Shown here: positions 44,101 to 54,819 of the stretch, piece after piece | Layout: the number at the start of each line of letters is the position of its first letter | Position numbering within the stretch: the first letter of the stretch is position 1 | Assembly (NCBI RefSeq): GCF_032062135.1 | Contig: NC_092858.1 | Span: 169,714,725-169,778,724, forward strand | Reading direction: 5' to 3' | Origin: Pyxicephalus adspersus | Taxonomy: Eukaryota; Chordata; Amphibia; Anura; Pyxicephalidae | DNA: 64,000 nt | Translations under genes and position numbers: made by a program | Notes under the pieces: model-generated | Databases searched by the model: none | What the model was told of the DNA's origin: nothing | Seen by the model: the letters and a program-made list of their open reading frames with translations, nothing else

Positions 44101-47100
44101 AAAATTAAAAAAGCCATTGATTTGTTAAATAAGCAATTATTAAGTTCTGTATATCTAGTAAGTAAACTGAAACATAATTCATTTGTGGTTACTGCGTTTA
44201 TTCCTCATGCTTTTGATGCTGTTAGTTTCTCCTACCTTGGAGAATAGGTCATCCACCGTCTTGTCGGAGATCAGCAGCGTGGTCTTATCCCCTCCCTTCC
44301 GGATGGCCTCCACCACCTGCTCATGCTGCATGTGCTCCACACTCTGTCCATTAACAGCCACAACACGATCAAAGTCTTTCAAATTGGCTTTTTCAGCTGG
44401 GCTCAGAGGGTCAATTTCCATGATGAAGTGACCTGCAACCATCAGACAAAGTAATACACTTGATATTTTATAATATCAGCTCACTCGTACAAACCATTTA
44501 TTATCATTTGATTAAATATGAAGGACATCTCCAAAATTTAAAGAATACTGAGAAAGTAAACATATTTCACTGGTACAGAAGGTAAGAGGAACCTTGCAGT
44601 TTTTGAGATCTTTTTGAGGTTTTATTTTAGATCTTTTTGAGTCTCGTAAAAATTGTCTTGGTCCATATGGGGAATAGGAAGGTACAAAAAGCTAGAGGAT
44701 ATTAGGATTTATTCTCCATGGACCTTAGTGGTCACCGTTAATGCAGTAACTTTATGCAGTATTTTATCCTATAGTATATAATTTTATTGTGTACCTTTGC
44801 GATTTTTCTCTTGTCTGAGATAGAATCCATATCCATCAGATCCCTTTGTCAGATCCACAATCCGGGGAAGATTGGGCAGCAGCCGGGTGGTGGCCTGATC
44901 TGCTGTAATTTTATTATTGTTCTGCTTGAAGTGATTGTCGGTGGCATCATCTGCTACCAGAAACATTACAGAATCTCCGGATTCCCTCACCTAGAAGAAA
45001 TGGGAAACAAAACATAGAATTGTGTATATACAGTATACCTTTCTGTGGCTTTGCTCCACCATTGACATAGAAGACCAGTAGAGCTTGAATATGCCTGCCA
45101 GTTGTCTGCATATTTAGGTTAGAGTTGTGGGGACTCCATAAATGAACCGTTTTTTTTTTTCAGAGAAAATATCTTATCATATCACACATGCACAACACTT
45201 CTAGGTTTGTCGAATGTCAGCATTCCCCACCAGATGCTGTGAGCTTTGATGCCATCCATCACCACTCACCACAAGTACAGAAATGACTCCAGGATCCTGA
45301 AAGGTGAACCCACTGTAATTTTGGTCAGGTCAGGTCATATTTTTTTCTCTTTTTCCCCACAATGTTTTTGGGTTTGTTTGCTCATTGCACCATCTTATTG
45401 GTAGCAAGGGGTGAAGAGCAGCTACATAAGAGAAACTGGACAAGGTCAGCTTAAAGTGCCTTTGCTATTTATCAGCCCTGCCTATTTCACCATTGTGAAC
45501 TACCAAACCGTGCCACTTAGTGACTACAAGATACCACTACAGATTAGTCTAATCACTGTAATAGAGATGAGTGAATGTGCCTGGGTTGGGTGAAAGGTGA
45601 CTCAACAGCATTAGGGCCTGAATGTGAATCTTGGCTAGACAACACCATCTTCATTAAGGTATTATGTACCATGTTGGCATGGGTTTATCCAGGTATTCCA
45701 ATTTCCTCTCAGGTTAATTGGCTACCCTACAAATTGTTCTGGCTGGGGACATTAGACTATTATTTGAGCTCTAAATATAAGCTGACTGGACAACTAAGAC
45801 NNNACACACGGCAGATTTTCGCCCGATAATTGGCCGATACCGATTATCGGGCGAGAAAAATTTGCCGTGTGTACGCAGCTTTAGTGACTACAAGATACCA
45901 CTACAGATTAGTCTAATCACTGTAATAGAGATAAGTGAATGTGCCTGGGTTGGGTGAAAGGTGACTCAACAGCATTAGGGCCTGAATGTGAATCTTGGCC
46001 AGACAACACCATCTTCATTAAGGTATTATGTACCATGTTGGCATGGGTTTATCCAGGTATTCCAATTTCCTCTCTCAGGTTAATTGGCTACCCTACAAAT
46101 TGTTCTGGCTGGGGACATTAGACTATTATTTGAGCTCTAAATATAAGCTGACTGGACAACTAAGACTTACCAATTTGACAACCTGGTCATAAGAATCATT
46201 AAGTACATTGTTGCCATTCACTTCGATGATCCGGTCTCCTGTCTGGACTCCAGCCTTTACGGCAGCTCCACCAGGAGTCAGACTATCCAGGAACACGCCA
46301 GGGGCGCCTTAAAAAAGAGAATAGATTGACAAGGTGTGAGATGGGGGTCATTATATGGATTACTAGTTCAATTCACAGCCAGCAAAATGCACTATTGTTG
46401 TAAATCTATTAGGGAGCTGCATAGGGAGCAAAAACAAGTAAAAACCTGCCTCAAATATATTTTTAGTCTATGATCAAATGCTACCCAAAGTTATTTAATC
46501 CAAACACCCCACCCATTCAGCTCTGGGCTTTTCTGGCATTTCTTAAAACCTTTACTGACCTTGACTACATCTTCACAATGAATCCCAATAGATTTTAATG
46601 GGGTTGTATTCATACACGTATGGGAAAGCATGTGATGTTATTCTCCCAAGATGCCTAATCAGCCAATTACCAAGCCCCAGCACCATAATAGAGGGGATGG
46701 GTATAAGGTCATTAGTCACTGTAAGCTATAATCAGATTGATTAGAAATGAGGTGGCAAGGACTTTACTTCAAAACATGCTGTCAGTAATGAGGAAAAGAT
46801 CAGCTGCTGGAGAACCATGGGAACTACTGGTCAATGGTTTTCTTATGTTTTAAGACTAAGCTACCACAGTCCAAGTCTTCTCCAATGGTTAGTAAGTTAA
46901 ACACAATAACATAAATTAAATTACTAAAGTTAGCAGACATGCACTGGGTTGGCACAAACAAGTCTTCTACATCTGTCCCTAAATCTTCCAGTTTTCTTTG
47001 ACCCTTAGTGGCCAGAAACTCAGAAATTCCTCATTCATTGCATTGGAAATATGATTTTTCCTTACCTTTTATGCACTTCAGAGAGAATCCAAAAGATCCG

Positions 47101-48472
47101 TTGTCCTTTACCAAATAGCACAGTCTTGGTTTTGGTGTAGAAGATTCATTTACTGTTGTTGATGAATTGTTTGTTGGTTGTTGATTGACTTCTTTTGTAG
47201 GTGGCTTACTATCAGACAGGTCCACACCATCTTTCTTGGCCTTTATATAGGAATCTTTATCTAGAATTGACAGGGTGACTGAATTTCCATTGGCCTTTAT
47301 AAGTTCTACAACCTGTGGGTTAAAAAAAATATTTATGTACTACCTCTCTTCTGTAATCACTTGAGCTCAATGACATCACTGATGATGCAGCCTATTCATG
47401 CGCTCGAATTTGATGACACTACTGAAGATGAAGCCAATCCATTCGCTATAGACCCGTGACATCAATGAAAAAGCAACCTATCTTTTCACTAGAGATTGGT
47501 GACATTACTATCGATGCAGCCTATCCATCCTCTAGAGACAAGTGACATCATTGAGAATGCAACCTATCCATTCACCAGACTGGTGACATCACTGAGGAAG
47601 CAGCCTATCCATTCACTGGAGATTGATGACATCACTTAGAATGCAGCCTATCGATTCACTGGAAATAGATGACATCACTTAGAATGCAGCCTATCCATTC
47701 ACCAGAAATAGATGCCATCACTTAGAATGCAGCCTATCCATTCACTAGAGATTGGAGACATCACTAAGGATGCAGAATAACTATTTGTTAGAGACCAGTG
47801 ACATCACTGAGATTGCAACCTATCAATTCACCAGACTGGTGACATCACTGAGAAGCAGCCAATCCATTCACTGGAGATTGATGACATCACTTAGAATGCA
47901 GCCTATCCATTCACTAGAGATTGGTGACATTACTGAGGAAGCAGCCTATCCATTTACTAAAGATTGATTGCTTCACTGAAGAATCAGCTTATCTATTCAC
48001 TAGAGATTAATGAAATCACTGAAAATGCAGCCTATCCATTCACTAGAAATTGGTTAGATCACTAAGGACAAAGCATTTATATATATCAAAGACCATTGAC
48101 ATCTAACCTAACCATTCACTAAGAACAAGTAACAGCAAAGAAAATGCAGCCTATCCATTCACTAGAAACTAGTGACATAACTAGATAGCAGTGATATTGC
48201 TGGCAATGCGTCCTTCACATTCATTCACATAAAAACTGAATTCAATATAACAGTGGCATTACCTCTGGGTGCTCCTTGTCATCTACGAATACTTTGTTGA
48301 CCTTCAGTACTCGGTCTCCGTCTTTTAGCCCGGCTTTGTCTGCTGAACTCCCCTTTTCAATTGACCGTACTAGGTGGCCTTGTTCACCTTGTTCAACACG
48401 TAGGAAAAATCCATAGCCCTTTCCTTCTTCTTTCGTTAGGGTATATTCACGAGGCTGGACGGTGGAGGCCAT
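41108..48472 (-). CDS. pdzk1: PDZ domain-containing protein 1 (PDZK1 / NHERF3)
   Basis: Eight coding exons on the minus strand join in phase: 48472-48263, 47312-47066, 46307-46171, 44990-44795, 44432-44236, 44090-43779, 42960-42661 and 41173-41108. That is 1665 bases, or 554 residues. Four PDZ domains have GYGF-type binding loops: GYGF 19-22, SFGF 143-146, GYGF 251-254 and GYGF 415-418. Approximate spans are 9-91, 132-211, 240-322 and 404-486. The start [12 protein letters not shown] matches the family. The tail is Glu/Asp-rich and ends DTAL, a class I PDZ ligand. PDZK1 is an apical membrane scaffold that binds the C-termini of transporters and receptors in kidney, gut and liver. The PDZ3-PDZ4 linker carries 8-residue repeats and makes the protein longer than human PDZK1 (519 residues). 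A splice acceptor 2 bases before the ATG implies an upstream noncoding exon. Confidence 0.95.
41318..41402. repeat. ~33-bp tandem repeat, 2.5 copies
   Basis: Three passes of GTGGTGTACAC(T)CC(A)AAGGAGCAAAAACA-like units, in the last PDZK1 intron. Confidence 0.7.
41620..42330. repeat. 63-71 bp minisatellite, about 10 copies
   Basis: The landmark TATCACT(G/A)GAGGGATCACCAGCAGGAGG recurs at about 41680, 41749, 41813, 41878, 41949, 42012, 42081, 42151 and 42221, each followed by ATATAGATAGAATTGTGGGG-like sequence. Units are diverged. It fills half of the last PDZK1 intron. Confidence 0.85.
43900..43971 (-). repeat. 24-bp coding minisatellite in PDZK1
   Basis: Three near-identical 24-base units (43900-43923, 43924-43947, 43948-43971) encode the 8-residue repeat QPVVTPAP in the PDZ3-PDZ4 linker, with partial units on both sides. 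The unit length keeps the frame. Confidence 0.9.
45801..45803. other. Assembly gap, 3 N
   Basis: NNN at the end of duplication copy 1, inside a PDZK1 intron. Confidence 1.
45804..45883. mobile_element. Short palindromic MITE (GTACACAC family), left tip in gap
   Basis: ACACACGGCAGATTTTCGCCCGATAAT... is mirrored by ATTATCGGGCGAGAAAAATTTGCCGTGTGTACGCAGC. It is a nearly complete hairpin of ~80 bases between the two duplication copies. Confidence 0.75.
47364..48178. repeat. 43-bp minisatellite, about 19 copies
   Basis: Units contain GACATCACTTAGAATGCAGCCTATCCATTCACTAGAGATTG-like sequence. GCAGCC landmarks at 47516, 47559, 47600, 47643, 47686, 47729, 47855 and 47898 are 41-43 bases apart. It fills most of the PDZK1 intron between the first two coding exons. 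Confidence 0.9.
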
Positions 48473-48856
48473 TTCTATAAGAAACCTCAGAACTAGAGGT
48501 AAGAAATCTGTTTTGTTAATGTAAAATCTGTTTTTTTTTTTTTTTTTGCTTTGTCATATTTGTTTTCAACTCTTATTCCTTATTATCAGGTGTTTGCTAA
48601 CCAATCAAAGTATACATAAAGGCAAAATTGTATTTTTCAGTTTTGGATAGAGTTGGTAAGGCCTTTTCTTAGTTAAACTCTTTGTCAAGTTTTCATTGCT
48701 TTCTTTATCCTCATTAGAGAGACTCACCCCCTATTTAACCTGATTGACTGCTGTCATTGAGATTACAAATGATGGAAAATTTCAAAATGATGGTCAGAGC
48801 AAGAATTGAGGGTAAATCTATTCGAAATTTCCAATGACAACTCTCTAACTCAGCCA

Positions 48857-49100
48857 ATTTTTTAACATCAGGGAACCCTTTAAATAACTTTTAGGTCTTC
48901 AGGGAATCCCGGCTAACATACCTAATCCACAGCTCACAGTACATTAGCATCGTGGTTCATGGGATGATTTCCTCTTACTATTTTGTCACCCAAAAAAAGA
49001 TCATCAGTGTCTGTTAAACTGACCCGAAAGGCACAAATTGCCTATTTTTGAAGGAAACCCTAGCAACCTCTGCAGGGACCCTGGTTGGGAAACACTTCTC
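48857..49100 (-). repeat. Interspersed repeat family B
   Basis: TTTAACATCAGGGAACCC, TAATCCACAGCTCACAGTACATTAG, GTTAAACTGACCCGAAAGGCAC and CCCTAGCAACCTCTGCAGGGACCC. Confidence 0.75.
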
Positions 49101-50869
49101 TAACTTTAAAGAGATTTTCTATAATTCCCTATTTTTCCTTCAGGACAAGAAAAGGCAAATCTTCCTAATGGCACAGAAGAAGCTAAAGGTAAACTTCTGT
49201 TTAACTTAGTGGGCATGAACTCCAGCCTAGTATTTTTCTTTGTGTTAGCCATTGGATCCATCAATGCATTATTCTACACAATGGACAGACACATTCTGCC
49301 ACTTTATGCTTGCCATATATAGTAGATATATCCTAGAGAACAACAAGAAAGGATAAATTCACAAGAACCACAACCTGACACAATCCTCACTGTGGTATAC
49401 TGGCATTAATTTGAATCTTTGACTGTTCCTTAAAAAAGATCAGAGGGTCATTCTGTTAACCATTCAGGTTTCATTAGTTATGTTCTTATATTATATGTTC
49501 TTCAGTTTTGTATGGTTGACATTGCATTGTATCTGGTTTTACTGACTTGATCTTTCTAATGCTTCTTACTTTTTTTCAAATTTTTATTGAAATGAAATTA
49601 TTTAAAAATTGGGCCAGCATGCAGAACCAGCTCTCTTGATTTTAGAGAAAGCTCTTCCAGACCTTACAAGAAGTTCCTATAATGATGACCTTTATCAAAT
49701 GCTTATTTAAAGGCCAAAATGTTGATATATAGTAGTAAAAAAATTACATACTACACAAGCAAAGCATGCAACTACTGGTGAGATTCTGGAAAAGATGAGG
49801 ATCCTAAATTGTGTCACCAAGATACTTCTGTAACTGGCTAGATTATCTCATTATGAGTTTTGGGGTTTCTCAGCATTTCTCAAATCTTGCTCATGGATTT
49901 TACCTTTACCATTAGTAAAGATTATTTATTTGTTTTTGTAATACCATTGACTTCTTGAAATCAAGGAATATCTAAAAACTCCACATATGTAATATGTAAA
50001 TCTTGCAAACTCCACATATATAATACTTTTGACTTGAAATCCAGAAATGGCAAAAAACTGCACATTTCAGCAGTCACTGGCTTTTTTTTTATCTAAATGC
50101 TCTCTTGGTTGCCTTAGCTTCTGTTTCAACAATTTCATCGTTCTACAATAGCAAATGAAGCACTGAAAAAATTCCAATTAAATAAAATATAACAGGAATA
50201 ATGGGGGGTGACCGATACATCAATGTTACATAGGGAATAAGTATCAAGTCCAGGGTTCCTGTATAGTGTCAAATTCGAAAAGATGAGATTTTTTAAAAGT
50301 ATATAAAGGTTTACCATTGGTCATAATCCAATTAGGTTTGGGCATAAGAGCAGTCAAAGATGGTGTATGAGTATGAGTAAGTGATAATCGTTTCTACATC
50401 TTTTAAATGTCCCATTGGTGTTAAAATGGTCCTACCACAAACATTTTGCACACTTGTTTATCAGTACTAAACATACTTTGATTGGAATCAATATTCTTAT
50501 TAAGAAAGAAAAACTGACTACAGAACAAACCTAAAGCTTTTGCAATTTTCCATATGAATTTGCCACTGTTTAGGTGGCTAAGGCTGATAGTTCTTACTGA
50601 TGCTTTATGAGAACTACTTTCATTTTCACCACACGTCTCTGATCCTGAGGTCCTCCACCATTCGTGAAATAACTATTCATGTTCTATTAGTTGAAATATA
50701 ATGATTTTGGGTCAATATTATGGATCACCTGCTAACGACAGCTGCATCTAACTACTATCTTTCCGAGGTGGCATGGAAGCCACGGCAGATCACTTGCTTG
50801 CGCTTCAAATTTGAACCTGCCCTAAGTCCCACTATCTATAGAACTATGAAAGATAGCTACAAATGACTA

Positions 50870-51047
50870 TCATGAGAGAACTTGGCTGATCCAATAAACC
50901 TAGAATGGATCTGATCCAAGATTGAAAACATTTGCCAGCTAAAAGAAAATGGTTTTCAAGAAATCTATACCAGGTTTGGTAGATCACACAGGTCCTCCCA
51001 TCAAGGTTTATCTTCTCCAGTCTTGGCGAGATTTAATAAATCAGACC
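50870..51047. mobile_element. Palindromic element family A, copy 6 (5' truncated, diverged)
   Basis: GGCTGATCCAATAAACCTAGAATGGATCTG in the left arm, AGGTTTGGTAGATCACACAGG in the right arm, ending GAGATTTAATAAATCAGACCC. The outer left arm is missing. Confidence 0.6.
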
Positions 51048-51855
51048 CATTGCTTTTAATACATTTGTAATTCATTCCAACACATGCTGCCTTTTTGGTA
51101 ATTTGGCCCATGTATTAATGGTTTTACAAGCTGTGACTTTGTCCAGCTATTATCTCTATGGGTAGGCAGCAGTTTTGTAATATGTTGGTATTCTGTACCT
51201 TACTAGTTTAGATGGAACAAGGTGCAATAGTAACTTGCTAGTTATTAAGTCAACACTACATGTTCAACCTTTGCTTTTATTCCTGACTGCTTGGAATTTT
51301 TACTTGTAGCCTAGTGCAATAAATGAGGATTCGGGATCAACTAGTATTTTGCTTTACTTGCATTATTCTAAATGCATAAAACCGGAGGAAATGTGCTTCA
51401 AATTCATATATGAGTGCTGAAAACACACTCATAGGCATCCATTCTGGAGAGGCCAAAGGGTAAAATTGTTGGGTTTTATAGCTGATTGGGCTTTATTGAT
51501 TGTGGTCACCAAACCACAAAATGTTATCACTGAAGTAGAAGGTAAGCAGAACATTTTCAAAAAGGATGACGTTTAGTAAGACTTCCCCAGTGAGATTTCT
51601 TCACTTCCTGTTCAGTGTTCAGGACAAGAATGAAGAGGAATCTCCCCCAGGTAAGTCTCAGACAGCAATACTTCACTATAGAAAAGTGACAGCACACGTA
51701 TGGAGCAATAAAAGGTGCAGCTTATTCTATGTTGAGCTTCAGAATTTTCATTTTATACAATATTGTGCTTTCCCACTGGAATCCCTTTAATTTTTCATTA
51801 TTGATTACATAAGGAATACAGTTTATTTAAATGCTTCTTTGTCTGACCCTGAACT

Positions 51856-52184
51856 AAAGCTACATACACACGTCCATCAGTTCTCGCGTAACAATCGGCG
51901 CAGGGCTGATATTGGGCGAGTATCTGGCATGTGTACAGCGCCAGTCTTCCATCGTCTGTACGACCACCCTGGCGGATCCATGGACGATGGACGACTAACG
52001 ATCCCAATGCAAGGAAAGGGGGACAGCGCCCAGCAGGGTGCCGCTTCATCGTTCTCCCCCTCTCCTGCATAGAGCAGAAAGGGGCTGTACAGCACTCGTT
52101 CAAGCATCATGCAGTGCTAATCATTGGAAAGGATTGTGAAAGATCCTTTCCAATGGCTATTATTGCATGTGTGTATGCGGTGTA
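51856..52184. mobile_element. MITE with GTACACAC-type termini
   Basis: Starts AGCTACATACACACGTCC and ends ATTGCATGTGTGTATGCGGT, with GGAAAGGATTGTGAAAGATCCTTTCC near the right end as in the other copies. Confidence 0.65.
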
Positions 52185-53239
52185 AATCCTTATATAATCC
52201 TAGACCTGGAAGTGACACTTCAGAGGAATTTTCAGTTTATCAAACAACATTCTTTGCACAGTCTAAAGTACTTAAAAATCTGCAGCTACAATGCTAAATT
52301 ACCATACAATCAAGTGATAAGGATCGTTATTTACCATAATGGTCCTTACTAAGCAATATCAGTAAATGAGAATCCGCAACTTGAGATGATGATCATTATA
52401 TGTTAGTGCTTTGAGCCTACAGTTTAACCATTACTGGTTAATAAATTGCCTGTGCATACTGATTGATTATGTTTCTATTCGGTATTTAGTCAATTATTAA
52501 GTGCTATCTATATGCTAATGTTTTGTAAAGAGGATGTGATAGTTCATATATTTGGTTTATTTATGTGTTAGGTTAAGAGATAGAATGCTGCAGAACAACA
52601 CTCTTTTAAAAAACCCCATCAGGGTTTAAACTGACAATCGTACAATAAAAGAGCCATTATGCTCATTTATTTGTCCCCTACCTCCCGTTTTCTTCAACTG
52701 AAATGAAGGGAGAGTTCTAAATTTGTAAAAAAAATTACCCTATGGTATAGCAGAACCTCAAATACCTGTGTTATGCATTGCTGACTCATCACCTATTGCA
52801 CCCAGGGCCGGATTTATACTTTTTTCTCCCCTATTCCACCATAAAAAGACACTAAACTAAAGCTGTCATACAGAACTGACCTGTCTCTACCTGCTTACCA
52901 ATTCTGAAGCAAAAAGAAGAAACCACAGATACCATACATTGCATCCTGTCAGTCATAGGTAACCCTATTAATTCTGTAATAGATACTTCCAGAGAAATGC
53001 CACCTTCCATCACTAATACCCTTTCAACATCACTGTTCACCATTGTCCACCTTCCACCAGAAACTTAAATTCAACTCCCATTTTCTTTTTACTTCATCAC
53101 CCACCATCCGCAGTAAATTTAAGTTCTTACTTCCATAACCAGAAGGAACCTTTAAATATTGCTTGCTATACATACTATAATTTGATTGTACGATTTCCAT
53201 TAAATATACTAACATAATTATAACCCAAATGGGGCCTCT

Positions 53240-53580
53240 CAACTGTCTATGATTTAGAGGAACTGTCCTCCTTCATTTCTTCCAACTCTCTCCTATTTGG
53301 AGGTACTGTCCGTCTTCATACCTTCCAACTGTTCCCTATTTGGAACAAACTGTCCCTTTTGCATACCTTCCAACTGTCCCCTATTTGGGGTAACTGTCCC
53401 TTTTCATGCCTTCCAAATGTCTCTGATTTGGAGAGACTGTCCCTCCTTATACCACCCAGCTCTCTCTGATTTTGAGGGACTGTCCCTCTTCATGCCTCCC
53501 AAATGTCTCTGATTTGGAGGGATTTTCCCTCTTCATACCTCCCAACTGTCTCTGATTTAAATGAAGTGTCCTTCTTTCAG
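53240..53580. repeat. 43-bp minisatellite, about 8 copies
   Basis: CT(G/A)ATTTGGAGGGACTGTCCCTCTTCATACCTCCCAACTGTCT-like units. The GATTTGG-type landmark recurs at about 53293, 53336, 53381, 53423, 53466, 53509 and 53552, so the period is 43 bases. Confidence 0.9.
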
Positions 53581-54819
53581 ACCTTCAGTTCCTCTGTCCT
53601 CCTCATTTATCCCCTCTTTGTGGATGGATTTATACACCCCAACAGGCTTTCCTCCGATCACAAAGCTCTTTTTGTGTCAATCAGATAGAACTTCATAGGG
53701 TTTCCTGAATTCCTTCATTTTCCAAAGTTTTCCACAGCTGGCTTTAATTTGGTCCCATGTATCATGGTTTCATAGGCACTGTCATCGCCATCCTTCGTGT
53801 TCTGGCTTCTGCCTACGCCACCCGATCTCACACTGCACAGGCACGGGATTGGGTGAAGCATTCCTGTTAGTCCCAATTCACTGCGCATGCGCAAGATCGC
53901 TCTTTTCCTAATTGTGGGAAAAGCATCTTCTGCGCATGCCTGAGATCAGGCATGCTCCGAAGAAGCAGCCCAATGCCTCCTGGGATACCTATATCATAGG
54001 AAGACCAGCCCATCACTTCTTGCATGGAGATCTGGTGAAGAGCAGGTGTCCTGTAGATTCTGCTCTCGTGGTTATCACAGGTTACCTGCTGGTAGGTAAA
54101 TCTCAACACCTGGTATCACAGGAAGATGATCAGGTGGAGGTGTCCATGGTGGAGCAAGGACAGATAAGTGCAATTGCAAAATAGTGATCAAGCAGGTAAG
54201 GTTTTTTACAGCAAAAATGACATTGCTTGCCCCTTATTCAATAAAGAACATGCCTAATCATAATGTTGGAATTTTTAGGTATAATATTTCCTTTTAACAA
54301 TGGTTGCATTTCTTTTTGATTGTGCTGGCAGCAAACCCTAATGCATGGAAAACCTACCTGAACTACATTTTTTAATGAAGTGCACCACAACGCACACGTG
54401 ATTCTCATCTCTGATATGAAACTATTCTTTTATTGGTCCAGTGACATCATTACTAGGTTTTCTACCAGAAACAGGTATTCATTTTTCTTGTAGATATGAC
54501 TCATGTGTCTCATGTTTTTAATGTCTCTTGTTATTTTGTTGTTTGTCTCATTAAAAAGAACTCCACAACAGAGATGAAGGCCAGACTGGGAAGTTGAAGA
54601 ATAAGCTTTCTGTACAAAAAAAGAAAGAAAGAAAATAATGAGACGTTGTAGTCACTATACACACCACAAGTTGTCTCACCACAACACGGCAAGTTACATG
54701 TTTCAGCCAAGGGTATACTTTTTGTGCTATGTTGCATAGTGGTGTGCTGACCAACAATCAATACTTATCATAGCTCTGACCTAACAGGACCTCATCTGCT
54801 TACAGGAGACCATTTCCAC

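Larger units (their letters stand above)
45519..46166. repeat. Direct duplication of ~280 bases around an NNN gap
   Basis: Copy 1 (about 45519-45800) and copy 2 (about 45884-46166) both run from GTGACTACAAGATACCACTAC to GACTGGACAACTAAGAC. They differ at only a few positions (GAGATGAGTG/GAGATAAGTG, GGCTAGA/GGCCAGA, CCTCTC/CCTCTCTC). Copy 2 ends right at the donor of the PDZK1 exon at 46171. A 3-base N gap ends copy 1. Both copies carry a truncated SINE of the 16078 family. Confidence 0.9.
48475..54805. other. Spacer between PDZK1 and the Ig-receptor gene
   Basis: Divergent genes flank this region, so it should hold the PDZK1 promoter and noncoding first exon and the receptor promoter, but neither was located. 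It contains a family B repeat, a family A fragment, a MITE and a 43-bp minisatellite (listed separately). A GC-rich stretch at 53765-54185 has several GCGCATGC motifs. The rest is AT-rich with nothing recognised. Confidence 0.4.

Noticed and set aside
43801..44247. 148-codon plus-strand open frame
   Set aside because: It is the antisense shadow of PDZK1 exons; its Gly/Val repeats are the reverse reading of the QPVVTPAP array.
47364..48178. Possible CRISPR-like array
   Set aside because: Units are contiguous, diverged minisatellite repeats without unique spacers, in a vertebrate intron.
49146..49188. Exon-like segment (CAG|GACAAGAAAAGG...|GTAAAC)
   Set aside because: A similar TTCAGGACAAGAA...AATC(T)TCC segment occurs at 51617-51650, and the pair looks like a dispersed repeat. 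It has no fit to the neighbouring gene models.
51617..51651. Short exon-like segment ending CCCCCAG|GTAAGT
   Set aside because: It has good splice borders but is only ~30 bases, resembles 49146 and matches no domain; treated as repeat sequence.
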